Notes: a model not told the origin generated them from the sequence alone. 46,039 bases of DNA from Myceligenerans pegani (GCF_014892515.1 NZ_JADBGR010000108.1:1-46039); one strand, 5' to 3'. Counted from the stretch's first letter, positions 1 to 8,720 are shown. Numbers and translations are program-made.

Positions 1-681
1 GGCGTGAAGTTCTTCAACTGGATCGGCACGATGTGGCGAGGAAAACTCACGTTCGAGACACCGATGCTGTGGAGCATCGGGTTCCTCGTGACGTTCCTGT
101 TCGGCGGCCTGACCGGCATCATCCTGTCGAGCCCGGCCCTGGACTTCTCGCTGTCCGACTCCTACTTCGTCGTGGCCCACTTCCACTACGTGGTGTTCGG
201 CACCGTGGTGTTCGCGATGTTCGCGGGCTTCTACTTCTGGTGGCCCAAGATGACGGGGAAGATGCTCTCGGAGCGTCTCGGAAAGCTGCACTTCTGGCTG
301 CTGTTCGTCGGCTTCCACATGACCTTCCTCATCCAGCACTGGCTGGGCGTGTGGGGCATGCCGCGCCGCTACGCGGACTACATGCCGGAGGAGGGCTTCA
401 CGATCGCCAACCAGGTCTCCACCACCGGAGCCTTCATCCTCGCCGTGTCGATGCTGCCGTTCTTCTGGAACGTGTACGTGACCTGGCGCCAAGCGCCCCG
501 GGTCACGGTTGACGATCCGTGGGGCACTAGCCGCTCGCTGGAGTGGGCGACATCATGTCCGCCTCCACGGCACAACTTCACGGCGCTGCCGCGGATCCGG
601 AGTGAGTCGCCGGCGTTCGACCTGCACCACCCGGAGATCGCCGCCATGGAGCACCCGGAACACAAGCGCGGCACACAGTGA
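1..681 (+). CDS. ctaD: cytochrome c oxidase subunit I, 3' part
   Basis: This is the C-terminal part of the haem-copper oxidase large subunit, which reduces O2 to water in the plasma membrane and pumps protons. The 5' part lies outside the window; the frame is open from base 1. The motif AHFHYVV near residue 60 carries the two histidines that ligate haem a3 and haem a, and several hydrophobic segments (for example [18 protein letters not shown]) match the last transmembrane helices. The hydrophilic tail ending in HPEHKRGTQ is usual for actinobacterial CtaD. It is a housekeeping gene and marks the conserved chromosomal edge of the window. The family call is firm. Confidence 0.95.
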   Translation, partial: GVKFFNWIGTMWRGKLTFETPMLWSIGFLVTFLFGGLTGIILSSPALDFSLSDSYFVVAHFHYVVFGTVVFAMFAGFYFWWPKMTGKMLSERLGKLHFWLLFVGFHMTFLIQHWLGVWGMPRRYADYMPEEGFTIANQVSTTGAFILAVSMLPFFWNVYVTWRQAPRVTVDDPWGTSRSLEWATSCPPPRHNFTALPRIRSESPAFDLHHPEIAAMEHPEHKRGTQ

Positions 682-705
682 ACGAACCAGAAAAGAGAGG
701 GCACC

Positions 706-910
706 GTGGCGGAAAGGGCATTGGGCATCGACGTCGGCGGTTCGGCGATCAAGGCCGGTCTGGTCGATCTCGGTAGCGGTGAGTTGCAGTCGGAACTCGC
801 GAGCGTGGTGACACCCGTGCCCTCGACGCCGGAGGCGACCATCGCGGCCGTCGACGCGCTGCTCGACCGGTATGGACCGGCAGCCATGGAGTTGGGGACG
901 GGGTTTCGAC
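706..910 (+). pseudogene. ppgK: polyphosphate glucokinase, 5' remnant (ROK family)
   Basis: A GTG start at 706 follows the ribosome site GAGAGG (695-700) and opens with ALGIDVGGSAIKAGLVDL, the phosphate-binding N-terminal motif of ROK kinases. The following stretch (TPEATIAAVDALLDRYGP) matches polyphosphate/ATP glucokinases, which phosphorylate glucose with polyP. After ELGTGF (about base 908), where GxGxPG should follow, the homology stops. The frame runs on as low-complexity residues to a stop at 1087-1089. About three quarters of the normal length of roughly 250-270 residues is missing. I read this as a gene truncated by a rearrangement at about 905-910. A functional copy must be elsewhere if the cell needs one. 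Confidence 0.8.
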
Positions 911-923
911 GAGGAGGCCGGCG

Positions 924-1305
924 TCATCGTTGCTTGTCGAAGTCGCTGAGCAGCATCGACGTGACGGGTCGGGCGACCTCGGGTGCGCCGTGGTCGAATG
1001 CGGCGGATGTGACGGCCTCGTCGAGCACGACCTGCACGGGCTTCGGGTTCATCTTGACGGACATGCTCGAACGGTCGACGCCGGTGTAGGTCCCGCGGCT
1101 CAGCAACCTCGACTCGTTGAGGCCGGCCGCGATCGCGAAGTTTTCGCCGGTCAGGATCTTGAGACCGCCGGCCAGCCGGAGTCCGTCGGTGAGGTTCTGC
1201 ACGAGGATGTTCTCATCCAGGATGTGGCCGAGTCTGTCGCGCGGGAGGGACCACCACAGCGAGAGTTGTCCAGGTGCTCCCAGCAGGTTCGTTGCCCCGG
1301 TCCAT
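924..1305 (-). pseudogene. broken gene of unknown family, C-terminal frame
   Basis: On the minus strand a ribosome site GGAGG (1313-1317) sits 7 bases before an ATG at 1305. That frame ends after 30 codons at 1213. A different frame stays open to the stop at 924 and reads like real protein (TNLLGAPGQLSLWWSLPRD, ILVQNLTDGLRLAGGLKIL, YTGVDRSSMSVKMNPKPVQ, GAPEVARPVTSMLLSDF). The start signals and the protein-like frame are therefore out of register, as expected after a small indel just downstream of the ATG. A double operator lies just upstream at 1349-1390. I do not recognise the family. An alternative is that only a 3' fragment was ever transferred here. Confidence 0.45.
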
Positions 1306-1348
1306 TGACGGGCCTCCGACGTTGGTCTAAAGTGCAGGAAACACACCG

Positions 1349-1390
1349 GATTGAAACGACTCAATCGCCGGCGATCGAGTCGATTCAATC
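1349..1390. promoter_or_regulatory. 42-bp palindrome, probable double LacI-type operator
   Basis: The arms 1349-1369 and 1370-1390 are complementary at 19 of 21 positions with no loop. Each half is itself an imperfect palindrome centred on CG (TTGAAACGACTCAA and TCGAGTCGATTCAA), the geometry of LacI-family sites. The two centres are 24 bp apart. On the minus strand a loose promoter, TTCAAT then 18 bases then TTTAGA, lies just downstream and points into the broken gene at 1305. No LacI gene is in the window. The binding family is inferred from shape only. Confidence 0.6.
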
Positions 1391-1816
1391 GAATGTTCCC
1401 TGTACCTGGCGTGTCCTTGCGCAGTGTGAGGGCTTCGCTGGGCGTCCTGGTCCAGGCGTCGGGCGCTGGTGGCTGGGTTCGGCCTCACCGGTGCCGAGCC
1501 GCGGAAGCGCACGACGGATGTACCCGTCGTGCGACGAGCAGGTCGCGCGAAGGTGTACGAACAACACGACAGTTGCTATGCCACGCATCTCTGCGTTCCC
1601 GGGTTCCTGGGTTCGGAGTGCCTTGTCTCCCGAAGTCGGGAAGCGGTGTGGCGAGCGGGCGTGGCGCTCAGGCGGCGCCCGCCGGGTACGGATGAACGAA
1701 AGGGAAAAGGGAAGGGGAAACGATGGGGTTTCCAGAACTGGCAGGCCCTCGAGCGCTCACCGGCGGCTCGGTCCCGAGGCGAGGTAGGCGCCACATGGAG
1801 ACGATCTGCCCACTAA
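1391..1816. other. non-coding stretch with one hairpin
   Basis: No frame in this stretch gives a convincing protein; the open frames are arginine-rich and read like chance ORFs. The only structure seen is a perfect 9-bp inverted repeat (1509-1517 with 1524-1532, six-base loop). It has no T-run, so it may be an operator or a decayed terminator. The stretch separates two gene remnants and looks like degraded intergenic DNA. Confidence 0.5.
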
Positions 1817-2011
1817 CGCCGACGGCACCGACTTCAATACCCTGCACAAAGGTCTGTCGAGGTCCTGCACCGTCTGATTCGGCGGCCGCCTGACCCAGAT
1901 GGGGACCGACACTACAGCTTCGCCATCCGGTCGTTCGGCCAGCACATCCTGCCAAGTAGCGAATGGCTCCGCACCGAAATCGCCAACGGCGAGGGCGCCG
2001 GGCCCGACCAG

Positions 2012-2460
2012 AGCCTCGGCATTGTCGCCACGCTGACACCGGCGGAGTACGAAATCCGCACCCTGATGCACGATCCGATGTACCGCCAGGGTGTGGCAAA
2101 CCAGAACGGTGGCTACAACTCGCCCGGCTCCCCGAGCTTCTGTCTCGGCGACGAGGCTGAGCTGCCCTCCATGAGAACCGACATCGCCGTCCAGGACCCT
2201 GGACCCCTCGCGTCGCTGCCGGACGCGCTCGATGCCTACGTGACGACCGGTGAGGTCACCGGCCGATCGTCCCGAAGCTCACTCACGCGCTCGACCAAGC
2301 CCAAGGGCACCTCGATCGCGACCAACTTGCCCAGGCCGTCAAGGCGTTCCACCGGTTCGTCGAGCACCTGAAGCGGCCCAGGTACCCCGACACCGTGTCC
2401 GACACAGCCAGGGAGGTGCTGATCGACCGTGCCACGACCGTGAGCCTGTCCCTGTCATGA
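2012..2460 (+). pseudogene. rhamnogalacturonan lyase C-terminal remnant with FIMAH-type tail
   Basis: The frame of 2012-2261 encodes LGIVATLTPAEYEIRTL, MHDPMYRQGVANQNGGYN and LGDEAELPSMRTDIAV. These match the end of the catalytic domain of the intact lyase downstream (MHDPMYRNGVANKNTGYD, LGDEAELPPMRTDIAV). It continues as DALDAYVTTGEVTG; one base is then missing near 2262-2265. The next frame resumes as PKLTHALDQAQGHLDRDQ and ends KRPRYPDTVSDTAREVL to a TGA at 2458. The tail resembles the helical C-terminal domain called FIMAH in actinobacterial hydrolases (family name from memory). The upstream catalytic body is lost, so this is a dead paralogue. Frames before 2012 may be more decayed remnant. 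Confidence 0.8.
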
Positions 2461-2510
2461 CGCTCTTCAGAGCAACACCCGGACCTGAGACCCGATCAAG
2501 GAGAACACAC

Positions 2511-5500
2511 GTGAGTACGAGACCGCGCAAGCTCTCGAACCTGCCTTTGGCGTTGGCCGTGATTCTGTCCATGCTCGCGCTCGGCTCGCCGCCGGCGTCC
2601 GCCAAGCCCCCGTCCGACCTGCGACCGATGGAGTACCTCACGCGTGGTCTGGTCGCCGCCCAGGGTCTGGACGGGATCTTCCTGAGCTGGCGCTTCCTGG
2701 GCGATGAGCCCGACGGGATCTCGTGGAACGTCTACCGCAAGGATGGCGACGCTGATTTCGCGAAGATCGCTACCGTCGCGCCCCGCGATGTCCAGCCAGA
2801 GAGTGACTACGACACAAACCCGGGGGTGGTGAAGGATGACGTCACTCCGTCGAGCTACACCGATCCGGAAGGCACGGTCGCGTCGGTCTACGAGGTGGCG
2901 CCGGTGATCGATGATGTCGAGGGCGATCGGCAGGGCATGAGCGTGCCCATGCTCTCGACCTTGGAAGGCCGGGACGGGCAGGCCGGCAGGGGCGCCGCGC
3001 ACTACATCCCGCTCAAGCCTGCGCCGGACCCCGTGCCGCTCGCGCACTTCACCTACCGCGGGCACCGGTTCGGTCCGGGTACCGGTCTCGACACCGCCGA
3101 CATGGTGATCCCCGGCACCGGCGGCCAGCACTGGTACGTCGTCGACATGGACCTGCTGCGGGCCTTCCGGGAGCCGCACGACGCCCGGACCCCCGTCACC
3201 CAGGCCGAGCTGAACGAGTGGGTCGACAGGCTCAACGAACTCAACGGGGAGACCTGGCGGCCCGAGAACGTGCTCGGGTCGGGCGGCCTTGTCGGCGACG
3301 CGCTGTACGCAGAGCTTGAGGCGAAGTTCATCGAGTACGTCGAGGGGCTGGACAGCGGTACCCGGCTGCCGTACGCGAAGACGGACACCGGAGCGATCCA
3401 CACGTCGCAGAGCGCCCCGTACTCCACCCAGGACATGACGGTGGGTGACTTCGACGGCGACGGTGAGTACGAGATCGTCGTCAAATGGCGTAGCACCCAG
3501 GTCGATCCGATGTACTCCGAGCCGATCTTCAACGGCCGGAACTCCACGACCGCTCCGGAATACATCGACGTGTACGAGCAGGACGGGACCCTGCTCTTCC
3601 GTGTCGACATGGGGTACAACGTGCGTTCGGCCAACGACCACGAGACGACGTTGTTCGCCGGAGACTTCGACGGAGACGGCAAGGCCGAGCTCATGCTGAA
3701 GACCGCTCTGGGCACGCGGATCGGTAACTGGGACGAGGAGACGCAGTCGGTCGTTTATCCCGACACGCTCGAGACTGTTGTGGGCGGAGAGGACGGCCTG
3801 AACACGACGACCGAGAAGTTCAAGGAGTACTTCGCCACCGGCGACGAGGAAGCCCTCGACACCTACTGGTCGCTTCTGAACAGCTTCACGATCTCCTACC
3901 GCAGCCCGACGTCCGGTGGAGGCAACGACGGGGTCAACGACCCGGCCGTGAAGCGCTGGATCAAGACGTACCACGTGGGTCCGATCGGTCCCGCGAAGGA
4001 CGACCAGGAGTTCTTCTCGGCGTTCGAGTGGGACGCCGACGGGGGTGCGGGCGTGCTCGTGGACAGCGCACTCTACCCGCACCCCTACGAGGGCAGCGTC
4101 GACGGCGAGAACTGGGCCATGACGCCCGCCACGCAGCGCGGCAACTACTCCTACCTGGCGTTCCCCGGGCCCGGGGCGGGCAGTTCTGCAAGCGATTACA
4201 AGGCGCAGATCATGGCGGAGTCCGAAGCGTACTGGCTCGAGAACCCGTGGAAGGCCGCGTCGTGGGGTGATGCGCAGGGCAACCGCGCCAACCGCTACGT
4301 GGGTGTCGTGGCCAACCTGGACGGCGTGAACACCTACGCCGTCTCCCAGCGCGGCTACTACGCGAGGACCACCCTTGCCGCCTTCAATATCGTCGATGGT
4401 GAGGTGAACCTTCAGGCGGGTTTCGACTCGGCGGACCCGCAGTACTGGTCGCTCGGCGGCACCGCGTATGACTACCAGAACCGCGGCAACCACTTCACCG
4501 ACTCGGCCGACCTCGACGCAGACGGCTGGGACGAGGTCGTGCTCAAGGCGATGGTCCTCGGCCTCAACGCCGACAAGACCAAGATCCTGCCCAAGGTGAT
4601 CAACGGCGACACCATGCCCACGATCGAGGGCCGGACGCAGGCGGGGCAGGAGACCAGCGTTCCGGTCGCCGGCGAGTTCCAGTTCGCCACGGACGAGGTG
4701 CGGGACAACCCGGAGAATGTCTGGGCCCCGCTGCGCCACGGCGACCGCAGCGCACTGCTGCCGGTCGACAAGGACAACAGCATCCGGATGTGGTCGGGCA
4801 GCGAGGAGCACCTGCTGGACGACCTTCGCACCGGCAGGCACCATGGCTGGCTCCCCGGCCCGGAGGCCCACGACCCGATGAAGGGCAAGCGCCTGAACCG
4901 GGACGGCGAGATCGTCCACGAGAACTCGCTGGTCTACGGCGTCTACGCCGCCAGCGACGACGAGGGCAGCGTGGCCGGAAACTTCTCCAACCGCTGGCCC
5001 GGCGTACAGGCCGGGTCGGCGGCGGCGACACGCGAGGTCAGAAGTTTGGCCACCAGCGAGATCCTGACGGCCACGGACACTCCTCGCGGCATCGCCCAGG
5101 GCCAGTACGCCATCTGGTTCAGCGGTGGTCTGACGGCGATGGCCGCCAGCGGCGCGAACATCAACGCCATCGACGACCTGACCTTCGCCACCTCCTCGTA
5201 CCTCGCGACCGGCATGACCTCGACCGGCAACAAGGGCACGCCGACACTCAAAGCCGACCTGCTCGGAGACTGGCGCGAGGAACTCGTGCTCCGTGCGTCC
5301 GGCAACCGGCTGGCCATCGTTACCACGTTGTCGCCGACCGAGTATGGCATCCGCACGCTGATGCACGACCCGATGTACCGCAACGGCGTCGCGAACAAGA
5401 ACACCGGCTACGACCAGTTCGGCTTTGCCAGCTTCTACCTGGGTGACGAGGCCGAACTCCCGCCCATGCGGACCGACATCGCCGTCCGAAAGGCGAACCG

Positions 5501-5810
5501 CGCCCCGGTCATCGCACTCAGCGATGAAGAGCTGACCGCCGCACCCGGCAGCACGGTGCTGGTCCGCTCCCTCGTCAGGGACCCTGACGGCGACGAGACG
5601 ACCCGGGAATGGTCGTTCGACACCGAGGCGAGCACCGTGGGCACCCAGCCCGCGATCCGCGTGGCAGGCCGAGGGAGGGCCCAGAACGCGTTCGTCACCG
5701 TGCCCGAGGACGCGAATCCGGGTGAGCGGATCGAGCTGACCCTCACCGCAACCGATGACGGCGTGCCCGCCCTCACGAGCGAAGGTCGGGTGGTCATCAC
5801 CATCGGGTAG
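2511..5810 (+). CDS. secreted rhamnogalacturonan lyase, PL11-like, enlarged
   Basis: This is a 1099-residue secreted enzyme predicted to cleave rhamnogalacturonan I, the branched pectin backbone, by beta-elimination. The GTG start at 2511 follows AAGGAG (2498-2503). A signal peptide (positive RPRK, hydrophobic core, cleavage near PASA/KP at about 31) comes first. Next is an Ig-like domain (GIFLSWRFLGDEPDGISWNV) and then the beta-propeller with calcium-type motifs GDFDGDGEYEIV, GDFDGDGKAELM and SADLDADGWDE. The end, GDWREELVLR plus MHDPMYRNGVA, is typical of PL11. A C-terminal Ig/cadherin-like domain follows (ALSDEELTAAPGSTVLVRSL onward). It is much longer than the roughly 600 residues of YesW-type enzymes because of two insertions of over 100 residues. 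Transcription probably ends at the hairpin at 5822-5867. Confidence 0.85.
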   Translation: MSTRPRKLSNLPLALAVILSMLALGSPPASAKPPSDLRPMEYLTRGLVAAQGLDGIFLSWRFLGDEPDGISWNVYRKDGDADFAKIATVAPRDVQPESDYDTNPGVVKDDVTPSSYTDPEGTVASVYEVAPVIDDVEGDRQGMSVPMLSTLEGRDGQAGRGAAHYIPLKPAPDPVPLAHFTYRGHRFGPGTGLDTADMVIPGTGGQHWYVVDMDLLRAFREPHDARTPVTQAELNEWVDRLNELNGETWRPENVLGSGGLVGDALYAELEAKFIEYVEGLDSGTRLPYAKTDTGAIHTSQSAPYSTQDMTVGDFDGDGEYEIVVKWRSTQVDPMYSEPIFNGRNSTTAPEYIDVYEQDGTLLFRVDMGYNVRSANDHETTLFAGDFDGDGKAELMLKTALGTRIGNWDEETQSVVYPDTLETVVGGEDGLNTTTEKFKEYFATGDEEALDTYWSLLNSFTISYRSPTSGGGNDGVNDPAVKRWIKTYHVGPIGPAKDDQEFFSAFEWDADGGAGVLVDSALYPHPYEGSVDGENWAMTPATQRGNYSYLAFPGPGAGSSASDYKAQIMAESEAYWLENPWKAASWGDAQGNRANRYVGVVANLDGVNTYAVSQRGYYARTTLAAFNIVDGEVNLQAGFDSADPQYWSLGGTAYDYQNRGNHFTDSADLDADGWDEVVLKAMVLGLNADKTKILPKVINGDTMPTIEGRTQAGQETSVPVAGEFQFATDEVRDNPENVWAPLRHGDRSALLPVDKDNSIRMWSGSEEHLLDDLRTGRHHGWLPGPEAHDPMKGKRLNRDGEIVHENSLVYGVYAASDDEGSVAGNFSNRWPGVQAGSAAATREVRSLATSEILTATDTPRGIAQGQYAIWFSGGLTAMAASGANINAIDDLTFATSSYLATGMTSTGNKGTPTLKADLLGDWREELVLRASGNRLAIVTTLSPTEYGIRTLMHDPMYRNGVANKNTGYDQFGFASFYLGDEAELPPMRTDIAVRKANRAPVIALSDEELTAAPGSTVLVRSLVRDPDGDETTREWSFDTEASTVGTQPAIRVAGRGRAQNAFVTVPEDANPGERIELTLTATDDGVPALTSEGRVVITIG

Positions 5811-5821
5811 CCGTTGCGGAC

Positions 5822-5867
5822 GCGAGCGGACGCCGACGGATCTCAAGCCCATCGGCGTCCGCCTCGC
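5822..5867 (+). terminator. hairpin after the rhamnogalacturonan lyase
   Basis: Perfect 11-bp arms 5826-5836 and 5852-5862 are extended by GCGAG/CTCGC across a one-base bulge, starting about 12 bases after the lyase stop. There is no clear T-run, as is common in high-GC actinomycetes. Confidence 0.65.
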
Positions 5868-5993
5868 ATTCGTCCAGTGACCCAGCGGGATCAGTGCGCA
5901 GGGAGGCGCGCCGCCGCCGACGTACGCCCTGAACGAGCTGCCGGCAGAGTACCTGCCGGGAACCGGAGGCCGCGCAGGGGCTACCACAGTGGT

Positions 5994-6027
5994 CGTAGCT
6001 GCCCCGCCTGACGACAGGGCAGCTACG
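5994..6027. terminator. bidirectional hairpin terminator
   Basis: Arms CGTAGCTGCCC (5994-6004) and GGGCAGCTACG (6017-6027) form an 11-bp perfect stem with a 12-base loop, followed by TTT. It lies between the lyase and the minus-strand gene ending at 6064, so it can serve both directions. Confidence 0.7.
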
Positions 6028-6063
6028 TTTGGCGAAGGCGTGTGCTGGACTACAGCTCCGCGG

Positions 6064-6543
6064 TCATGGCCGGTCGTACCGGGCTGTGGCCGCTGTGAGT
6101 TCCTGGTCATCGAATACGATCTCGACCAGGGGGCTGCGCGCGAGCCAGTCGGACAAGTACTGGCGAGGAGCACGCCCACCTGTCGCGGGTCGGTCCTGGG
6201 TCTTCAGGATCTCGGCCAACACGTGCTTGCGCGTCTGATAGTCATCGACTGGGTGGGCAGTGGCCGGCAGGTCAGCATGAACGCCGTGCTTGAGATGGAC
6301 CGTGAACCGTGGGTTGGCACGGAGATTCGCGTTCCAGCTGCGAGGCATGGGCATCCCGCTGAGGTACCACTTGCCGTCGACGCGGTGGAACCAGATCTCG
6401 ATCCGTCGGGGCAGGCCCGTTCGAGCTCCAATCGTGGTGATGTCGATCGTGTGGTCCTGCGCGGTTGACTTGGGACCGAGCGCGAGGGCGCGGACCACGG
6501 CCATATCGGTCGTCATGCCTGTCGATTCGATGTGTGTGCCCAC
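6064..6543 (-). CDS. F420-type nitroreductase / deazaflavin-dependent oxidoreductase-like protein
   Basis: This is a small split-barrel protein of about 150-159 residues. The segments IDITTIGARTGLPRRIEIWF, WYLSGMPMPRSWNANLRANP and FTVHLKHGV match the deazaflavin (F420)-dependent nitroreductase-like family (DUF385 type). Its members use F420H2, or in some cases flavin or haem, to reduce small molecules. The start is uncertain: ATG at 6543 gives 159 residues, while ATG at 6516 (MTTDMAVV) gives 150 and fits the family better. The gene stands alone, pointing the same way as the aldo/keto reductase upstream (gap of 28 bases to 6572), so the two could share a transcript. The substrate is unknown. 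Confidence 0.75.
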   Translation of the reverse strand: MGTHIESTGMTTDMAVVRALALGPKSTAQDHTIDITTIGARTGLPRRIEIWFHRVDGKWYLSGMPMPRSWNANLRANPRFTVHLKHGVHADLPATAHPVDDYQTRKHVLAEILKTQDRPATGGRAPRQYLSDWLARSPLVEIVFDDQELTAATARYDRP

Positions 6544-6571
6544 GTCAGCTCGGGTGTTTGGGCTGCACCGG

Positions 6572-7600
6572 TCATGCGGCAGACCGGTCTCGTGTGGGGC
6601 GGCGGCGGAGGGTGGGATCGAGGACGGCGGGCGGTGTGTAGGCGACCTCGTTCGGGCCGGCCTCGGTCCCCGGCGGTGCGATCTCGTCGATCCGGTCGAG
6701 GATCTCGTCGTCCAGTGTCACCTCGGCACCAGCGAGGAGGTCATCGAGCTGGTCCATGGTCCGGGGACCGATGAGCGCTGAGGTCACACCGGGATGGGCG
6801 ACCGCGAAGGCCATCGCCAGATGAGTCATGCGAATTCCGGCCTGGTCGGCGAGCGTGACGAGTTGCTCGACGACTTCCAGCTTGCCGTCGTGCTCGAAGT
6901 GGACCGGCATGCTGGCGGACCGGTGGGTCTGATTCGTCTGGCCCTTGCGGATCCGTCCGGTGAGCAGTCCTTGGGCGAGCGGGCTCCACACCAGGGTTCC
7001 CATGCCGTACCGCTGTGTGACCGGGAGGACCTCGCGTTCGATGACGCGGTTGACGATCGAGTACGGCGGCTGCTCGGTGCGGAATCGCGCCAGGCCGCGG
7101 CGCTCGGCGACCCACTGAGCTTCGACGATCTCGGAGGCGGGGAAGGTGGAGGTGCCGATCGCACGGATCTTTCCGGCCTGGATCAGGTCGGTAAGCGCGG
7201 AGAGCGTCTCCTCGATGTCGGTGTCCGGGTCGGGACGGTGGATCTGGTAGAGATCGATGTGGTCGGTCTGCAGCCGGCGCAGTGAGTCTTCAACGGCGCG
7301 AGTGAGCCAGCGGCGAGAGTTGCCACGATGGTTCGGGTCCTCGCCCATCGGGAAGTTGGCCTTGGTAGCCAGGACGATGTCGTCGCGGCGACCCTTGAGG
7401 GCCTTGCCGACGATCACCTCCGACTCGCCGCCGGAGTAGACGTCGGCGGTGTCGACGAAGTTGATCCCGGCCTCGAGAGCCCGGTGGATGATCCGGGTCG
7501 ACTCGTCGTGATCGGGGTTGCCCATCGCTCCGAACATCATGGCACCCAGGGCGTAGGGGGTGACCTTGATCCCGGTCCGGCCCAGCGCGCGGTACTTCAA
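6572..7600 (-). CDS. aldo/keto reductase
   Basis: This is a 342-residue NADPH-dependent (beta/alpha)8-barrel oxidoreductase that reduces aldehydes or ketones. The catalytic tetrad is visible as Asp50 and Tyr55 (NFVDTADVYSGGESE), Lys80 (VLATKAN) and His121 (IDLYQIHRPD). The C-terminal cofactor region reads ALIGPRTMDQLDDLL. Length and motifs fit the AKR11/12/13-like bacterial group. It lies downstream of an AraC-type regulator on the same strand (196-base gap), which suggests, without proving, control by that regulator in response to a reactive carbonyl. The substrate cannot be named. Confidence 0.9.
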   Translation of the reverse strand: MKYRALGRTGIKVTPYALGAMMFGAMGNPDHDESTRIIHRALEAGINFVDTADVYSGGESEVIVGKALKGRRDDIVLATKANFPMGEDPNHRGNSRRWLTRAVEDSLRRLQTDHIDLYQIHRPDPDTDIEETLSALTDLIQAGKIRAIGTSTFPASEIVEAQWVAERRGLARFRTEQPPYSIVNRVIEREVLPVTQRYGMGTLVWSPLAQGLLTGRIRKGQTNQTHRSASMPVHFEHDGKLEVVEQLVTLADQAGIRMTHLAMAFAVAHPGVTSALIGPRTMDQLDDLLAGAEVTLDDEILDRIDEIAPPGTEAGPNEVAYTPPAVLDPTLRRRPTRDRSAA

Positions 7601-7796
7601 TGTGTCTCCTTGAATCAGCGGAATGATGCTGGGCCCTGCCGGCCGTCGCCCCGGAACTCAGAGCTGCGCCCTGGGAGGGACGAGCAGTCAAGACCGGCGC
7701 GCGGCTGGGCGGTACCCGCTCTCCATGACATCAGCGGCGCCGGCCCGCCGACAGCGCGATCGTGGCGCGGCTTTGCCTGATCCTGCCCCGTCCGTC

Positions 7797-8672
7797 TCAG
7801 GGCAATGCCGGCGTCGCGGCTCGATCGCGGAGCCGCGCGGAATCGACGCTCGGCGGGGCACCGAATTGGCGGCGATACTCCCGGCTGAACTGGGACGCAC
7901 TGACGTAGCCGACCTGATGCCCGGTCGTCGTCACGTCGTACTCAGAATCGGCGAGCAGGAGGCGAGCCTCCTGCAGACGGATCTGCTTCTGGAACTGGAT
8001 CGGGCTCATCGAGGTCACCGCACGGAAGTTGCGGTGGAAGGCGGACACGCTCAGCCCGGCGAGCTCGGCGAGTTCCTCGACCTTCAACGGCTCGCTGTAG
8101 TTGTCGCGGATCCACCGGATCGCTCGCCGGATGTGCGTGCTCTCGGACCTGGCGATCTGCTGGATGGCGCCGCCGTTGTCGCCGGTCAGCAGCCGCCACA
8201 GGATCTCTCGCTTGATCAGCGGAGCGAGGACCTTGCGGTCCTTCGGCCGGTCGAGCAAGCGGAGGAGTCGCACGACGGCATCGAGCAGCTCGTCCGGGGC
8301 ATCGGACACTGCGATCACCCGGGTCCCTGCTGGTCGCGGTGGGAGATCGGCGTCCAGGATCAGGTCGGTCAGCTCAGCGGGTTCGAGTGTCATCCCGAAC
8401 CCGAGGGTCGGGCCCGCCGAGTCGAGCACTTGACCGGTGACGGGGAGGTCGGCCGAGGTCACCAGGTACTGGCCCGGACCGTAGTCGTGCATCTGGTTGC
8501 CGAGTGCCAGGCGCTTGCCGCCCTCAGCGACGATGGCGAGTGACGTCCCCGACATCGATGTCGCCGGAGCCGCGGGGCGGTCGAACCGGCACAGTCGTAC
8601 GCCATCCATGACCGTGGTCTGGCCGGTCCGAGCGTGACGTGCCAGCAGACCGCGCAGTTCGCTCAGTGGCAT
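7797..8672 (-). CDS. AraC-family transcriptional regulator
   Basis: This 291-residue regulator has an N-terminal AraC_N sensor domain (about 20-150; motif SLAIVAEGGKRLALGNQMHD) and a C-terminal double helix-turn-helix (about 180-280; HIRRAIRWIRDNYSEPLKVE, then the second HTH GYVSASQFSREYRRQFGAPP). The architecture matches E. coli YqhC-like regulators, which sense aldehydes and switch on neighbouring reductase genes. The aldo/keto reductase downstream fits the same pairing. The ligand and operator are not known here. Confidence 0.88.
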   Translation of the reverse strand: MPLSELRGLLARHARTGQTTVMDGVRLCRFDRPAAPATSMSGTSLAIVAEGGKRLALGNQMHDYGPGQYLVTSADLPVTGQVLDSAGPTLGFGMTLEPAELTDLILDADLPPRPAGTRVIAVSDAPDELLDAVVRLLRLLDRPKDRKVLAPLIKREILWRLLTGDNGGAIQQIARSESTHIRRAIRWIRDNYSEPLKVEELAELAGLSVSAFHRNFRAVTSMSPIQFQKQIRLQEARLLLADSEYDVTTTGHQVGYVSASQFSREYRRQFGAPPSVDSARLRDRAATPALP

Positions 8673-8720
8673 GAACCCGATTCCAGCACATCCCCGTCCG
8701 GACGAACGCAGGATGGGCTC

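Noticed and set aside
1469-1816. A 115-codon plus-strand open frame
   Set aside because: No ribosome site, no motif and Arg/Lys-rich low-complexity sequence; judged chance.
2250-2510. N-terminal extension of the rhamnogalacturonan lyase frame to 2250
   Set aside because: The extension is Arg/Pro-rich and lies over the pseudogene tail read in another frame; the GTG at 2511 has a good ribosome site and starts a proper signal peptide.
5880-6063. Plus-strand frame with protein-like text (PTYALNELPAEYLPGTGG) after the lyase
   Set aside because: It has no start signal, runs through a strong hairpin and then into the antisense of the nitroreductase-like gene. It could be a small gene remnant, but there is too little to support a call.
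2496-6179. A 1227-codon open frame on the minus strand opposite the rhamnogalacturonan lyase
   Set aside because: It mirrors the lyase in the antisense frame that is usually open in high-GC genes; its Val/Arg/Gly/Asp-rich sequence has no recognisable domain, while the plus frame has clear motifs and a ribosome site.
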